Positions 25,377 to 34,307 of a stretch of 64,000 bases of DNA are shown here, piece after piece. Under the pieces are notes generated by a model. That model was not told where the DNA came from. It saw only the letters and a list, made by a program, of their open reading frames with translations, and did not search any database. How positions within the stretch are numbered: position 1 is the first letter of the stretch; every line of letters begins with the position of its first letter. Source of the DNA: Pseudoalteromonas sp. (GTDB taxonomy: Bacteria; Pseudomonadota; Gammaproteobacteria; Enterobacterales; Alteromonadaceae). A program made the position numbers and the translations under genes. The stretch lies in contig NZ_JAGYIU010000001.1 of assembly GCF_018402495.1 (NCBI RefSeq), positions 1,116,001 to 1,180,000 of the forward strand. The letters are read 5' to 3'.

Positions 25377-26885
25377 ATGAAATTGAATAAATCACTTTTA
25401 AGCTGTGCAATTGCAATTGCAATGGGTGCCAGCTTTAGCGCAAACGCAAACACACAAACCAAACCTGGTTCAACATCTGAGCTTGCAGCTAAAGTATCTG
25501 TAAGCAGCGTTGAAAATGTCGCCATAGTTAACCAATCATTTTCTGACAACACCGCATTGGTATCTCAAGATGGCGACGGCAACACAGCACTGATCAGTGA
25601 AATTGGTAACAGCAACGATGTTAAAATAGCTCAATTACAAAACAGCAATTACGCTGAAGTTGAAACAACCGGAGATAACAACCAACAAACTTATGCACAA
25701 GATGGTGTAGCCAATGGGTTTATTACACGCATAACAGGCGATCATAACGGTGTTTATGTTTCTCAATTTGGCCAAGGACTATTTCAAAACAATGAAGCAA
25801 TCAATATCATCACTGGTAGCGACAATAATATTGACGTAGAACAAGGCAATGGCGGCCACTGGTTTTACAACATGGACATGAGAGGTAACGGTAACGAAAT
25901 TATTTCATCTCAGTCTGGCATGTGGCAAGAATTTGAAGTACTTAGCTTATCGGGTGATGAGAACATCATTGAAATTGAACAAACAGATACATGGAATGAG
26001 TTTAAAATAGGCTCATTACGCGGTAACGAAAATGAGTTTGACGTTGAGCAAGATGGTTCTCGTAACATTGCCACATTCACTGACATTGCAGGGGATGCAA
26101 ACGAAATAGCCATTGAGCAAAGTAGCGGTGATAACAATGCGATTACTTTTGCAGCCGTTTCAGGTAATAATAATGAAATAAAACTGGACCAAGAAGGTTC
26201 GAATAATGCGATTGAATCTGGGCTTTTTGAAGGTGCTGACAACGCAGTAGTCGTTAAACAAGTAGGCGATGAAAACCTTGCAACAACCGAGTTAATGGGC
26301 GACGGCAATGAGCTTACAGCCATGCAAATTGGTAACACCAATGAAGTATACATGGGTGTGATTGGTTCAGACAATGAATTTACAGTAACTCAAATAAGTG
26401 ATTTTAGCTCAGTTCATTTAGCTAATTTTAACGGCAACGGTAACGATGTTGATCTTAGCCAAAGTGGTGGCGATGAAAACGCAATTTTAGTGCAATCTTC
26501 ATACCCAGATGTTTCTCTCACATCAAACGATAACGATATTGATGTTAATCAAGTTGGTAATCAAAATGAGGCAATCGTTACACTAGCGGGTATTCTTGAT
26601 AGCAACGCAAACCAAATTGATATTGCACAAAATGGTGATATTAACGTGATTGACTTAATGGTAGAAGGTAGCAATCACTCTATTGATATTGCGCAAGAAG
26701 GTGAAGGTAACTGGGTAGGTGGAACTGGAGATTCAGCGTTTTTGTTAGGTGGTGAAAACGTTTCATTCTCTGTTACTCAAACCGGTAATTACAACACTGT
26801 TGAAGGTAACGTAATTGGCTTTAATAGTACATTCTCTGTCACTCAAATCGGTGATGGGAATACAGCAACAATTACGCAAATGTAA
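25377..26885 (+). CDS. csgA: Long curlin-repeat protein, major curli (amyloid) subunit
   Basis: A 502-residue protein from the ATG at 25377, chosen because a GGAG site lies 7 nt upstream of it and the signal peptide MKLNKSLLSCAIAIAMGASF starts there. After the signal the whole protein is built from about 20 imperfect units of 20-23 residues of the type G-x-x-N-x-I-x-I-x-Q-x-G-x-x-N-x-A. Examples are GDANEIAIEQSSGDNNAI, GNNNEIKLDQEGSNNAI and FSVTQIGDGNTATITQ. This is the curlin strand-turn-strand repeat, but E. coli CsgA has only five. csgE, csgF and csgG follow directly, and no separate csgB is present. It is expected to be secreted through CsgG and assemble as extracellular amyloid in biofilm. 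Confidence 0.88.
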   Translation: MKLNKSLLSCAIAIAMGASFSANANTQTKPGSTSELAAKVSVSSVENVAIVNQSFSDNTALVSQDGDGNTALISEIGNSNDVKIAQLQNSNYAEVETTGDNNQQTYAQDGVANGFITRITGDHNGVYVSQFGQGLFQNNEAINIITGSDNNIDVEQGNGGHWFYNMDMRGNGNEIISSQSGMWQEFEVLSLSGDENIIEIEQTDTWNEFKIGSLRGNENEFDVEQDGSRNIATFTDIAGDANEIAIEQSSGDNNAITFAAVSGNNNEIKLDQEGSNNAIESGLFEGADNAVVVKQVGDENLATTELMGDGNELTAMQIGNTNEVYMGVIGSDNEFTVTQISDFSSVHLANFNGNGNDVDLSQSGGDENAILVQSSYPDVSLTSNDNDIDVNQVGNQNEAIVTLAGILDSNANQIDIAQNGDINVIDLMVEGSNHSIDIAQEGEGNWVGGTGDSAFLLGGENVSFSVTQTGNYNTVEGNVIGFNSTFSVTQIGDGNTATITQM

Positions 26886-26895
26886 TTGATGAGAT

Positions 26896-26916
26896 AGGGA
26901 GAGTAACCCTCTCCCT
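26896..26916 (+). terminator. Hairpin between csgA and csgE
   Basis: AGGGAGAG (26896-26903), TAACC loop, CTCTCCCT (26909-26916), then TATTTTA. The weak tail suggests partial termination, which would give more curlin transcript than transport-gene transcript. Confidence 0.65.
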
Positions 26917-26926
26917 TATTTTAACT

Positions 26927-27319
26927 ATGAAAAATAAACACTATAACTATCTTTTTATACTTTTGACTTTTTTTACTCCGTTGAGTCATGCCAGTGATGA
27001 TTTAGAAATCGACGGATTATTACTAAACAAAAGTATTAGCCGCTTTGGGTATCAATTTTACAGCGAGTTTTCAAATTATTGGCGAGAACTGCCTTCAACA
27101 GCTGGCTTTAATGTAGAAATAAAAGAAACGGTTATACCACGAGCAGGCACTAGATTAGTTTTAATCATGAATAATAATATTATTTATGCAACCCATTTGG
27201 GACGAAAATTAGAGCCTTTGGATGAGCGGGTAGAACAAGCTATTCATTCGGTAATGGATGCCATGGCGCGCTCAAACATACAAACCGCAACCCCTGATAT
27301 GGCACTAAATGGATGGTAA
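26927..27319 (+). CDS. csgE: Curli assembly protein CsgE
   Basis: A 130-residue periplasmic protein with a signal peptide ending THPLSHA-like (MKNKHYNYLFILLTFFTPLSHA). The mature part matches CsgE features: LEIDGLLLNKSISRFGYQFYSEFSNYW, a central IKETVIPRAGTRLVLIMNNNIIYAT strand pair, and LGRKLEPLDERVEQAIHSVMDAM. CsgE caps the CsgG channel from the periplasm and selects curlins for export. The gene is third in function but second in order after the curlin, and its stop lies 3 nt before the csgF ATG. No strong Shine-Dalgarno precedes its start. Confidence 0.88.
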   Translation: MKNKHYNYLFILLTFFTPLSHASDDLEIDGLLLNKSISRFGYQFYSEFSNYWRELPSTAGFNVEIKETVIPRAGTRLVLIMNNNIIYATHLGRKLEPLDERVEQAIHSVMDAMARSNIQTATPDMALNGW

Positions 27320-27321
27320 TT

Positions 27322-27735
27322 ATGAAAAAAATAGCATTTACAATAATAACAGCACTGTGTTTTTCAGCGTCCGCAACCGAACTTGTGTATACCCCCATTA
27401 ATCCAAGTTTTGGCGGTAATCCGCTTAATGCAAATATGCTACTAAGCAAGGCACAAGCACAAAATAAACACAAAGCTCCGGTAATAGAAAAAGGCTATGC
27501 TGAGCAATTTCAAACCTCATTAGAGCGCACTTATTTAAATAGAATGGTTAGAGAAATTACTGATATTGCCTTTGGCGAGAACGTAGAAGACAGTATTTTT
27601 AACCAAGACTCAATGTTTATGAGTGGCGACCATCAAATAGAAGTGATCACCAGTACAACAGATTCAATTACTGTAAAAATAACAAATATCATTGACGGTT
27701 CAATTGTCATCATTGAAGTACCGAGGTTTGGATAA
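27322..27735 (+). CDS. csgF: Curli assembly protein CsgF
   Basis: A 137-residue protein from the ATG at 27322, where a GGATGG site and the signal peptide MKKIAFTIITALCFSASA agree; an upstream in-frame ATG overlapping csgE is less likely. The mature N-terminus TELVYTPINPSFGGNPLNANMLL is the conserved CsgF segment that inserts into the CsgG pore and forms its second constriction. The C-terminal part is beta-rich. CsgF passes to the cell surface and helps nucleate curlin. Its TAA overlaps the csgG ATG by one base (TAATG), so the two are translationally coupled. Confidence 0.9.
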   Translation: MKKIAFTIITALCFSASATELVYTPINPSFGGNPLNANMLLSKAQAQNKHKAPVIEKGYAEQFQTSLERTYLNRMVREITDIAFGENVEDSIFNQDSMFMSGDHQIEVITSTTDSITVKITNIIDGSIVIIEVPRFG

Positions 27736-28508
27736 TGTATAAACTATTAACATTAACACTGGTTTTTTGCCTGAGTGGCTGTTCAACAATAAGCAATGTT
27801 ATTCCACCATCAAAACAAAATGCGACTACATTAGAGCCAACAGATGTTTTTTCTGATTTAAAAAGCTTACCTAAACCTGCGGGCAGCATTCCAGTCTCGG
27901 TTTATTCATTTCGCGATCAAACGGGGCAATATAAGCCACAAACTAATGTTAGCTCGTTTTCAACGGCCGTCACTCAAGGTGCAAACTCTATTCTAGTGCA
28001 AGCATTACATGAGTCTGACTGGTTTACGCCGGTTGAACGTGAGGGTCTACAAAATATTTTAACAGAGAGAAAAATAATTAGAGCGGCACAAGCGACTAAT
28101 CCTAATCAAGGCGAGCTACCGCCGTTAACCACTGCGAAAATCATTTTAGAAGGCGGTATAATTAGTTACGACACCAATGTAAAAACGGGTGGCTTAGGAA
28201 TGGAATATTTTGGTATTGGCGCATCAGAGCTATATCGTGAAGATGCAATATCAATCTATTTACGTGCCGTAGATGTAAGAACTGGCCAGGTATTGTTATC
28301 AGTAGCCACCAGCAAAAAAGTATTGAGCCAAGAAATGCGAGCAGGTTTTTTTAGGTATGTTAGCTATAAACGTCTGGCGGAAGCTGAGGCGGGCTTTAGT
28401 GATAATGAACCAATGAGCATTTGCGTAACGCAAGCAATAGAAAAGGCGCTTACAGATCTTATCACCAAAGGTATTGATAAAGGCTTATGGGCTAAACAGG
28501 CAACTTAA
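27735..28508 (+). CDS. csgG: Curli secretion channel lipoprotein CsgG
   Basis: A 257-residue outer-membrane lipoprotein with a lipobox LSGC at about 14-17 after MYKLLTLTLVFC. The conserved core includes IPVSVYSFRDQTGQYKPQ, SSFSTAVTQGANSILVQALHESDWFTPVEREGLQNILTERKIIR and the ATSKKVLSQE segment. CsgG nonamers form the pore that exports curlin subunits across the outer membrane. Translation is coupled to csgF. It is convergent with the csgD-like regulator, with a hairpin (28523-28548) between them. Confidence 0.93.
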   Translation: MYKLLTLTLVFCLSGCSTISNVIPPSKQNATTLEPTDVFSDLKSLPKPAGSIPVSVYSFRDQTGQYKPQTNVSSFSTAVTQGANSILVQALHESDWFTPVEREGLQNILTERKIIRAAQATNPNQGELPPLTTAKIILEGGIISYDTNVKTGGLGMEYFGIGASELYREDAISIYLRAVDVRTGQVLLSVATSKKVLSQEMRAGFFRYVSYKRLAEAEAGFSDNEPMSICVTQAIEKALTDLITKGIDKGLWAKQAT

Positions 28509-28522
28509 CCTACTCTTGCAGA

Positions 28523-28548
28523 TGGCCACAACGTCATTGATGTGGCCA
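28523..28548. terminator. Hairpin between csgG and csgD-like gene
   Basis: TGGCCACA and TGTGGCCA form a perfect 8-bp stem with a 10-nt loop between convergent genes. The following AAACAAAT gives no T run on the + strand, so its strength as a terminator is uncertain. Confidence 0.5.
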
Positions 28549-28560
28549 AACAAATAACGA

Positions 28561-29250
28561 TTAGCTCTCAACAGGTAATAATACTGAAATATATCTTTGC
28601 GCCCAATTGGCCAATTCAACTCTATTACGTGAGTTAGTTTTTTTAAAAGCACTATAAAGGTGGGTTTTAACGGTATGATCACTAATATTAAGTTTATCTG
28701 CTATTTTATTATTACTTGCACCTTGTGCGATTAAATGAATAACCGATTTTTCACGTTTAGTTAAGTTTTTATAATCAGCTTCATTTAATTTAATTTCTTC
28801 ACTTAAAGAGTTAAACGAAGAAGCTACGCATAAAATATCATTAAAAGCCTTAGAGATTACTTTTCGAGTAAACCACAGCTCACCATTATTAATTCTGATT
28901 AAGCCTTTAAATATATCCTCTACTGCCGCCGACTTATAAAACACCCCATTGAAATGGTTAAGTAATAAGTTTTTTTCACACACTTGCGCTAACTCCACAT
29001 TAAAAAGTACCACTTTATTTTGTTTAGTCAAGCAAATTAAATCAGCAGGTATCAGATCTTGCCAATCATTTTTAGACCCATCAATTAAAAAAATATCATA
29101 AGTCGCACGTTGTTCAATGCTTGGGATAACTTCATCCATTTTTATATCACCAAAAATGGCTTGAAGTGTACTTAAAATAAGAGTGTAATTTTGAGAATGG
29201 AAAGACGATTGAAAGGTTGTTTTAATAAAAGCGGCGTTTTTTTGCAACAT
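28561..29250 (-). CDS. csgD: LuxR-family regulator, CsgD-like
   Basis: A 229-residue protein from the ATG at 29250, where AAGGATGG is well spaced; another ATG 9 nt upstream lies too close to that site. The N-terminal domain is receiver-like but lacks the usual run of phosphorylation residues. The C-terminal LuxR/FixJ HTH is complete: LTKREKSVIHLIAQGASNNKIADKLNISDHTVKTHLYSAFKK (about 170-211). The length, the architecture and the position beside csgEFG match CsgD, the activator of curli. It is convergent with the operon rather than divergent from it as in E. coli. Confidence 0.82.
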   Translation of the reverse strand: MLQKNAAFIKTTFQSSFHSQNYTLILSTLQAIFGDIKMDEVIPSIEQRATYDIFLIDGSKNDWQDLIPADLICLTKQNKVVLFNVELAQVCEKNLLLNHFNGVFYKSAAVEDIFKGLIRINNGELWFTRKVISKAFNDILCVASSFNSLSEEIKLNEADYKNLTKREKSVIHLIAQGASNNKIADKLNISDHTVKTHLYSAFKKTNSRNRVELANWAQRYISVLLPVES

Positions 29251-29434
29251 AAAAACCATCCTTGAAATATAAAATTCACATCGGCGTCATATTACCTAAA
29301 TTAACTACAAAACACAATACTCTTATGATGTAAAAAGAAAATCACTTAATTACATGAGCGATTTGAGGTAAGAAAACCGTATCGACAACACCATAAAGTG
29401 TTGTAATAAAGGTATTTTGGGCAACGGCTTGTAC

Positions 29435-29543
29435 ATTGCTTTATCTCTTGCATCCATGCAATCGTAAATAAGAAAACTTTAACGCAGCTAACGTCTGATT
29501 TCCTACCTCAAAATGATCACATATTATTGTATATAGGGTATCA
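29435..29543 (+). repeat. Dispersed repeat R2, copy 1
   Basis: About 109 bp, similar over its whole length to 41784-41892 in the same orientation. Shared blocks include ATTGCT, CATCCATGCA/CCTCCATGCA, CGTAAAT, the TTTAAC to CTAGCGTCTGA region, CTCAAAATGAT and TATTATTG. It overlaps the last codons of the trehalase gene. Confidence 0.7.
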
Positions 29544-31032
29544 GTGTATAAAAACGCGATGTAACACCATTGGTCCAACCAAACCCTTGCTGTACTTGAT
29601 ATTCCCCCCCGCTGGCTTTTTGTTGCGGTGTACACACGTTATATTTTTCAAGCAAGCATTTATTTACGATAAAATCATGCTCTATCATTGTTAGCCAGTT
29701 TTTCATTATGCGTGTAGCTAACTGGTCAATACCATAATTGTGTAGGCCTTTTACCGCAAACCATTGTAATGGAGCCCAGCCATTTGGGCTGTCCCATTGC
29801 TGTGGAGTATGCACAACGGTGGTTACAATGCCGCCTACTTTTAAAAACTGCTCGTTCAATACATTAGCAACATGTTCAGCTTGCTGCTGCGAGGCTAAAT
29901 TAACAAAAAGCGCTGTACTGGCCGCTGCGCTTAAAATAGCAGACTCCTTAGATAACTTATGATTATAATCAACAAAAAAACCTAGCTCATTACTCCAAAG
30001 ATATTGATTAATAAGTAACTTTCTTTTTAAGGCATAGCCATTGTAAATATGTGATTGTTTATCGTTGCCAAGCAATTTAAAACATTCACTAAGCTGATTT
30101 TCTAAATTATAAAGTAGGCAATTTAAATCTATGGGTACAATATCTACCGTTTGAATTGAGCTCAGTAGGTTTGGCTTAGCTAACCAGCGCGAGCTAAAGT
30201 CCCAGCCTGATTCACACGCAGCACGAATATTACGATAAAACTCAGCTTTTTTATTGTCTGCCAGCCCTGATGCAAGCTCAAGATCTTCTCTTAATGACTC
30301 TGCGCGAGGAGCCGCCTCATCATCCCAGTATCGATTGAGCACACCACCACATGGCATTTTAACAACACGTTTTACACTTGTTTGCGTATCACTGAGTGTA
30401 TCTGCGCCTTGCATCCAAAATGCGTGCTCTTTCATTAGCGCCTCAACGCACTGCTTAAGCCAAGTTAAATTATGCGCTTTACTATGAGTGTGTTGCCATA
30501 AAAGATCCACCATCAGCGCTAAAACAGGCGGCTGCGAACGCGATAAATAATAACGGCGGTTACCATTAGGAATACAGCCGTAATCGTTAATTAAATCGAT
30601 AAAGTTTTGTAGCATATTTTCTACTACATCGCCTTTATCTGCATCTATTAAACCCAGTGCTGTGAAGTAACTATCCCAATAATAAATTTCTTGAAAACGT
30701 CCACCAGGCACAATGTAGCTATGCTTTAAAGCCAATAAAGAGTTGGCCTTGGGCGCGTCAGCTTCACGAAGTAGACCACTCCATAGTGAGTTTATATAGC
30801 TTTTTACACTTTCGGTATTAGCAGCCTCATTCATGGTTAATAAGGGGGTTGTGACAAAATGCGCATTAACAAAGTCGCTCAATTGCGTTTTATTAAGAGG
30901 GGCTATTTGCTCATATTGTTTACATGCACTTTGCCAATCAACACGTGCGGTTGCATCAGCAAACGTTTTACAGTCGCTAAATATATGCTGCGACTGTACA
31001 TCTTTAAATAATTGGCTATTAAAAAAACTCAT
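29524..31032 (-). CDS. treF: Cytoplasmic trehalase (GH37)
   Basis: A 502-residue enzyme that hydrolyses trehalose to two glucose. Both trehalase signatures are present: PGGRFQEIYYWDSYF (about 109-123) and QWDSPNGWAPLQWF (about 410-423). Other family segments are IPNGNRRYYLSRSQPP and the C-terminal GFGWTNGV. No signal peptide is present, so it is cytoplasmic (TreF type) and fits uptake of intact trehalose by the adjacent MFS protein. It starts 15 nt after the MFS stop and has an AGGACA site, so the two form an operon. Its last codons lie inside repeat R2, which may have replaced the original 3' end. Confidence 0.93.
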   Translation of the reverse strand: MSFFNSQLFKDVQSQHIFSDCKTFADATARVDWQSACKQYEQIAPLNKTQLSDFVNAHFVTTPLLTMNEAANTESVKSYINSLWSGLLREADAPKANSLLALKHSYIVPGGRFQEIYYWDSYFTALGLIDADKGDVVENMLQNFIDLINDYGCIPNGNRRYYLSRSQPPVLALMVDLLWQHTHSKAHNLTWLKQCVEALMKEHAFWMQGADTLSDTQTSVKRVVKMPCGGVLNRYWDDEAAPRAESLREDLELASGLADNKKAEFYRNIRAACESGWDFSSRWLAKPNLLSSIQTVDIVPIDLNCLLYNLENQLSECFKLLGNDKQSHIYNGYALKRKLLINQYLWSNELGFFVDYNHKLSKESAILSAAASTALFVNLASQQQAEHVANVLNEQFLKVGGIVTTVVHTPQQWDSPNGWAPLQWFAVKGLHNYGIDQLATRIMKNWLTMIEHDFIVNKCLLEKYNVCTPQQKASGGEYQVQQGFGWTNGVTSRFYTLIPYIQ

Positions 31033-31047
31033 AACTGTCCTAATCTA

Positions 31048-32286
31048 TTAAGCATTGACTGCGTGTTGTGAAATGGCATGGGTGCGTTTTTTAAAAATAA
31101 TCACGCTAATAAAAATTAAACTAATGGGCACAAGTGAAAGATAAAAAGCATGTTGGCCGCTAAAGTGCTCAAATACATACCCGGTTATCACCGACCCTGT
31201 GGTGCCACCCAGTGCTGAAAATACAACGATTAACCCCGTCATTGCAGCATGTTGATGCTTTTGAAGCGCACTGAGCATGACTGAGTTGAGTACCGGATAA
31301 ATGGGCGCCATAAAAAAGCCAATTAATGGCAAAACAAACGCCGCCAGAGGCGCATCAAATAAACTATTCACCTCGCTTTTAGGTAAGTTTTCCGTTAGTG
31401 GTAAGGTAATAATGATCAATGCAGCCATAGCAACTAAACAACAGCTAAGTACTACAAACCAATGAATATGCTTTAATATTTGACCCGCTACTAATCGCCC
31501 TAGCGCCAGGGCTGCGGCAAAAATACTCGCAAGTTGAATACTAATGGCGACTGGTAATTGCAAAACTTGATTATTAAATGTAGGCAACCAAGTCCCTACC
31601 CCTTGCTCGATTAACACATACAAAAATGCACTAATAATAAAAATCAGTACTAAGGGTTGATAAGTAAGCTTAAGCATAGCGATAAAATCATGCCAACCCG
31701 CGTTGCCTTTTTGACCTTTAATAGCGGGTTTTATTGGTGCTATCACGACACTGACAATCACCAACAGCGTAAGCGCTGCTAATAGGTAATAAACATTCAA
31801 CCACGCATTGCTATCAACAGGGTCTATAAATGCGGTAAATATCCAATAACCACTTAATACACCCACCATAAAGATGCCTTCTATGGTGTTAAGTAATGAA
31901 GAGTGACTATTTGCATCCTCTGTCACTTGGCCAATAATTGAATAAACCGACACCTTAACGACCGCAAATCCGCAGCCTACCGCCGCAAATAACACTTTAA
32001 ACATGTAAAAGTCACTTATTACAGCCGTACTCAAACACGCTATAGCGACAACTATCAGTGCTAGCAGCATTGCAAGCTTGTAGCCTAAACGTGGTATAAA
32101 TGAAGCAACCACAAATGACATTATGGCTATTGATAAGTCTTTAAACCCCTCTAAAACCGAGGCTTCGGTTTTGCTTACTCCTAATGTGTTTATAGACTGC
32201 AAAATAACAGTGCCTACGCTATTTAATAATATTGCGAAAATAAAATAGCTTGCAGCAATTGCCAGTGTGATTTTTATTTTACTCAT
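31048..32286 (-). CDS. MFS transporter, probably trehalose uptake
   Basis: A 412-residue inner-membrane protein with about 12 hydrophobic segments, a central loop (PIKPAIKGQKGNAGWHD, about 187-203) and MFS-type motifs such as FIPRLGYKLAML near residue 65. It is first in an operon with trehalase. The site TGCAATCGTTTGCA at 32406-32419, about 120 nt upstream, matches the operator before the trehalose-locus TonB receptor with one change. Trehalose is therefore the inferred substrate; the sequence itself gives no direct specificity. Confidence 0.83.
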   Translation of the reverse strand: MSKIKITLAIAASYFIFAILLNSVGTVILQSINTLGVSKTEASVLEGFKDLSIAIMSFVVASFIPRLGYKLAMLLALIVVAIACLSTAVISDFYMFKVLFAAVGCGFAVVKVSVYSIIGQVTEDANSHSSLLNTIEGIFMVGVLSGYWIFTAFIDPVDSNAWLNVYYLLAALTLLVIVSVVIAPIKPAIKGQKGNAGWHDFIAMLKLTYQPLVLIFIISAFLYVLIEQGVGTWLPTFNNQVLQLPVAISIQLASIFAAALALGRLVAGQILKHIHWFVVLSCCLVAMAALIIITLPLTENLPKSEVNSLFDAPLAAFVLPLIGFFMAPIYPVLNSVMLSALQKHQHAAMTGLIVVFSALGGTTGSVITGYVFEHFSGQHAFYLSLVPISLIFISVIIFKKRTHAISQHAVNA

Positions 32287-32405
32287 TGCGTGCCTCGTTT
32301 ATAGCGACATAGGCCATAACGTTTATAAAGCAAATTACCCATAGCTGGTAAATTACTGTGTGTGTTAGTCAGTGAATCCTGAGTTTAGAGTAGAACAAAC
32401 ACCAT

Positions 32406-32419
32406 TGCAATCGTTTGCA
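32406..32419. promoter_or_regulatory. LacI-type operator before the MFS-treF operon
   Basis: TGCAATCGTTTGCA is a 14-bp palindrome with one mismatch. It is the same site as 36944-36957 except for one base. Confidence 0.78.
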
Positions 32420-32450
32420 TTTTAAATTTAACAATTAATATACATGCATG

Positions 32451-32459
32451 CTAGGTTCT
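32451..32459 (+). repeat. Left stub of modular repeat copy A
   Basis: CTAGGTTCT is what remains, left of the IS stack, of repeat copy A. The repeat continues at 35412 (TCTGTTGACC). Copy B at 42946-43072, read on the minus strand, has the uninterrupted CTAGGCTCTGTTTATC. Confidence 0.6.
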
Positions 32460-32626
32460 TATATGGACTCCCCGAAAATGTCAAAAAGAAAAAGTTAAAA
32501 TAAATTTAGATGCTAGCTTATATACGGGCTCAAATTGAGGAGCTACCTCTGGCCTCTTATGTATTCGCACCTTCATGACTTTTCTGTTGCGGAGTTTTTC
32601 AAGTTAGTTGTCGCCTCAAGTTAAAT

Positions 32627-33532
32627 TTATGCCGCCCGCATTTCTTCTTTTTTCTCAGGATTCAAATTTACTTCGTTTATCATTGACCAATCTCGTGACT
32701 TTCCTGACCAACGACTTGGATTATTCAATTTAGCAGCATCGTTTACCTGCTGACGCTTGGCTAATATCTCTTTATCTAAACCTGAATGACGTTGATTTGG
32801 CGTCACAAATTTTATACCACTGTGTAGGTGCTCATTGTTGTACCAATCAACGAACCCGCTTACCCATTCCCTTGCTGCGCTTATATCTTCAAATGCCTTT
32901 TCTGGGTATTCTGGGCGATACTTTAACGTTTTAAATAACGACTCAGAGTATGGGTTGTCATTACTTACTGACGGTCGGCTAAATGATGGCACAATGCCTA
33001 ACTCCTGTAATGTTGCCAACAATGTCGCGCCTTTCATTGGGCTGCCATTATCTGAGTGTAACGTAACCTGCTCTCGCTTTATATGCTCTCGACTACAAAT
33101 ATCCTTCATTAAATCTGCGGCTAATTCACTTAATTGTGTGTCGTGAATCTGCCAACCGACAACCTTTCGACTAAAAATGTCCATCACTAAATATAAGTAT
33201 AAAAATTGCCCCTTTACGCTCGTTGGTAAATAGGTGATATCCCAGGTATACACTTCATTTGCACGCACTGCCTTCAATGCTTTTGGCTTCTTCATCGGCT
33301 TAGCTGGCTTTACTTTTTCTCTATGTGTTAATAGGTTATGTGTCTTCATGACACGATAAAATGAGCTTTCAGACGCTATCCATATGCCGTTATCAAGCAG
33401 CTTGGGGACTATTTTACTGGCCGGTAAATGCCCATATTCAGCTGAGTTAACCGTAGTAATAATACGCTGGCGCTCTAACTCTGTGAGACGGTTTGGCGGC
33501 CGTTTTATCGTACTCGTTCGCTTGTCAGTCAT
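32627..33532 (-). CDS. IS3-family transposase OrfB (second element)
   Basis: A 301-residue DDE integrase from its own ATG. The same frame is open further upstream to about 33715, reading SAERHELIKLITNAQDSGARKEKACELLGLTVRTVQRWSK, a second HTH, so the active form is probably an OrfAB frameshift product. The core has VYTWDITYLP (first Asp), TLHSDNGSPMK (second Asp) and NDNPYSESLFKTLKYRPEYP (catalytic Glu). The tail NPSRWSGKSRDW is typical of one IS3 subgroup. No lesion is seen, so it is potentially active. Confidence 0.9.
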   Translation of the reverse strand: MTDKRTSTIKRPPNRLTELERQRIITTVNSAEYGHLPASKIVPKLLDNGIWIASESSFYRVMKTHNLLTHREKVKPAKPMKKPKALKAVRANEVYTWDITYLPTSVKGQFLYLYLVMDIFSRKVVGWQIHDTQLSELAADLMKDICSREHIKREQVTLHSDNGSPMKGATLLATLQELGIVPSFSRPSVSNDNPYSESLFKTLKYRPEYPEKAFEDISAAREWVSGFVDWYNNEHLHSGIKFVTPNQRHSGLDKEILAKRQQVNDAAKLNNPSRWSGKSRDWSMINEVNLNPEKKEEMRAA

Positions 33533-33666
33533 ACTGTCAGCTTTACTCCAGCGTTGAACCGTTCTTACTGTCAGCCCAAGTAACTCACATGCTTTTTCTT
33601 TCCTTGCCCCTGAATCCTGCGCATTTGTAATAAGCTTTATTAATTCATGTCGCTCAGCCGATGTTG

Positions 33667-34170
33667 TTAATCGTCCTCGTTGAGACCCCAGAGTGCATCC
33701 GCTTTTTTTTTAAGAATAAGCAGAGCGGCTGCTTCAGCCAAGGCTTTATTTTTACGATTCAGTTCTTTTTGCAGCTGTTTTATCTCTTGCTTAAGCTGTT
33801 TACTGTCTGAGTTTACTGCTTTATTTGAAGGTGCTGTTGCAAAGCTTTTCTTCCATTGCTGAATATGATGCGGGTAAAGCCCTTTATTACGGCAGTATTC
33901 ATTAATAGCTGCTTCATCTAAATGGCCGCAGTCAATAATCGCGCTGAGTCTTTCTTCAAAACTCCAGTCTTGTGGTCGTTTTTCTGCTGTCATTTGGCTA
34001 CCCGTCTGGTGTGTTTCAAGTTGATGTTTTTTTGCAAGTGCTATCCAACGTTGTAACGTTGAATAACCGACACCTAAATCATCTGCAATATCTTCTAGGC
34101 TATCATCACATTGAGATAATGCTTTTTCAACTGCTTGAACTTTAAATTCTTGCGTAAATCTACGTCTCAT
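33667..34170 (-). CDS. IS3-family transposase OrfA (second element)
   Basis: A 167-residue DNA-binding protein with an N-terminal HTH (RRRFTQEFKVQAVEKALSQ, then LEDIADDLGVGYSTLQRWI, about 24-43), a second helical segment (LDEAAINEYCRNKGLYPHHIQQWKK) and a coiled-coil near 125-150 (LKQEIKQLQKELNRKNKALAEAAAL). It ends just after an A9 run (ILKKK); a -1 slip on this run leads into the orfB frame. OrfA alone usually regulates transposition in this family. Confidence 0.88.
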   Translation of the reverse strand: MRRRFTQEFKVQAVEKALSQCDDSLEDIADDLGVGYSTLQRWIALAKKHQLETHQTGSQMTAEKRPQDWSFEERLSAIIDCGHLDEAAINEYCRNKGLYPHHIQQWKKSFATAPSNKAVNSDSKQLKQEIKQLQKELNRKNKALAEAAALLILKKKADALWGLNEDD

Positions 34171-34307
34171 TTTTATCTGCCTCTGCTAAATATTAGAGGC
34201 GACAACTATCCTGACACAGGGGGGTTGAGCAGTTTATGAAACTTCAGACCCTAACAGTCTATTGAAGGTTGGTCTTACCTATTTTAAGCGCTCTTTTTTG
34301 ACAAATT

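Larger units (their letters stand above)
32595..34218 (-). mobile_element. IS3-family element nested in the IS110-type element
   Basis: The ends match over about 21-23 bp: left TTTCAAGTTAGTTGTCGCC and right, on the other strand, TGTCAGGATAGTTGTCGCC, both continuing into TC. Inside are orfA and orfB on the minus strand. I could not find an exact target duplication, so the outer few bases are approximate. Confidence 0.75.

Noticed and set aside
25377..26885. Long repeat protein as an ice-binding protein or RTX-type adhesin
   Set aside because: The repeats keep the curlin N/Q/G spacing and the next three genes are csgE, csgF and csgG.
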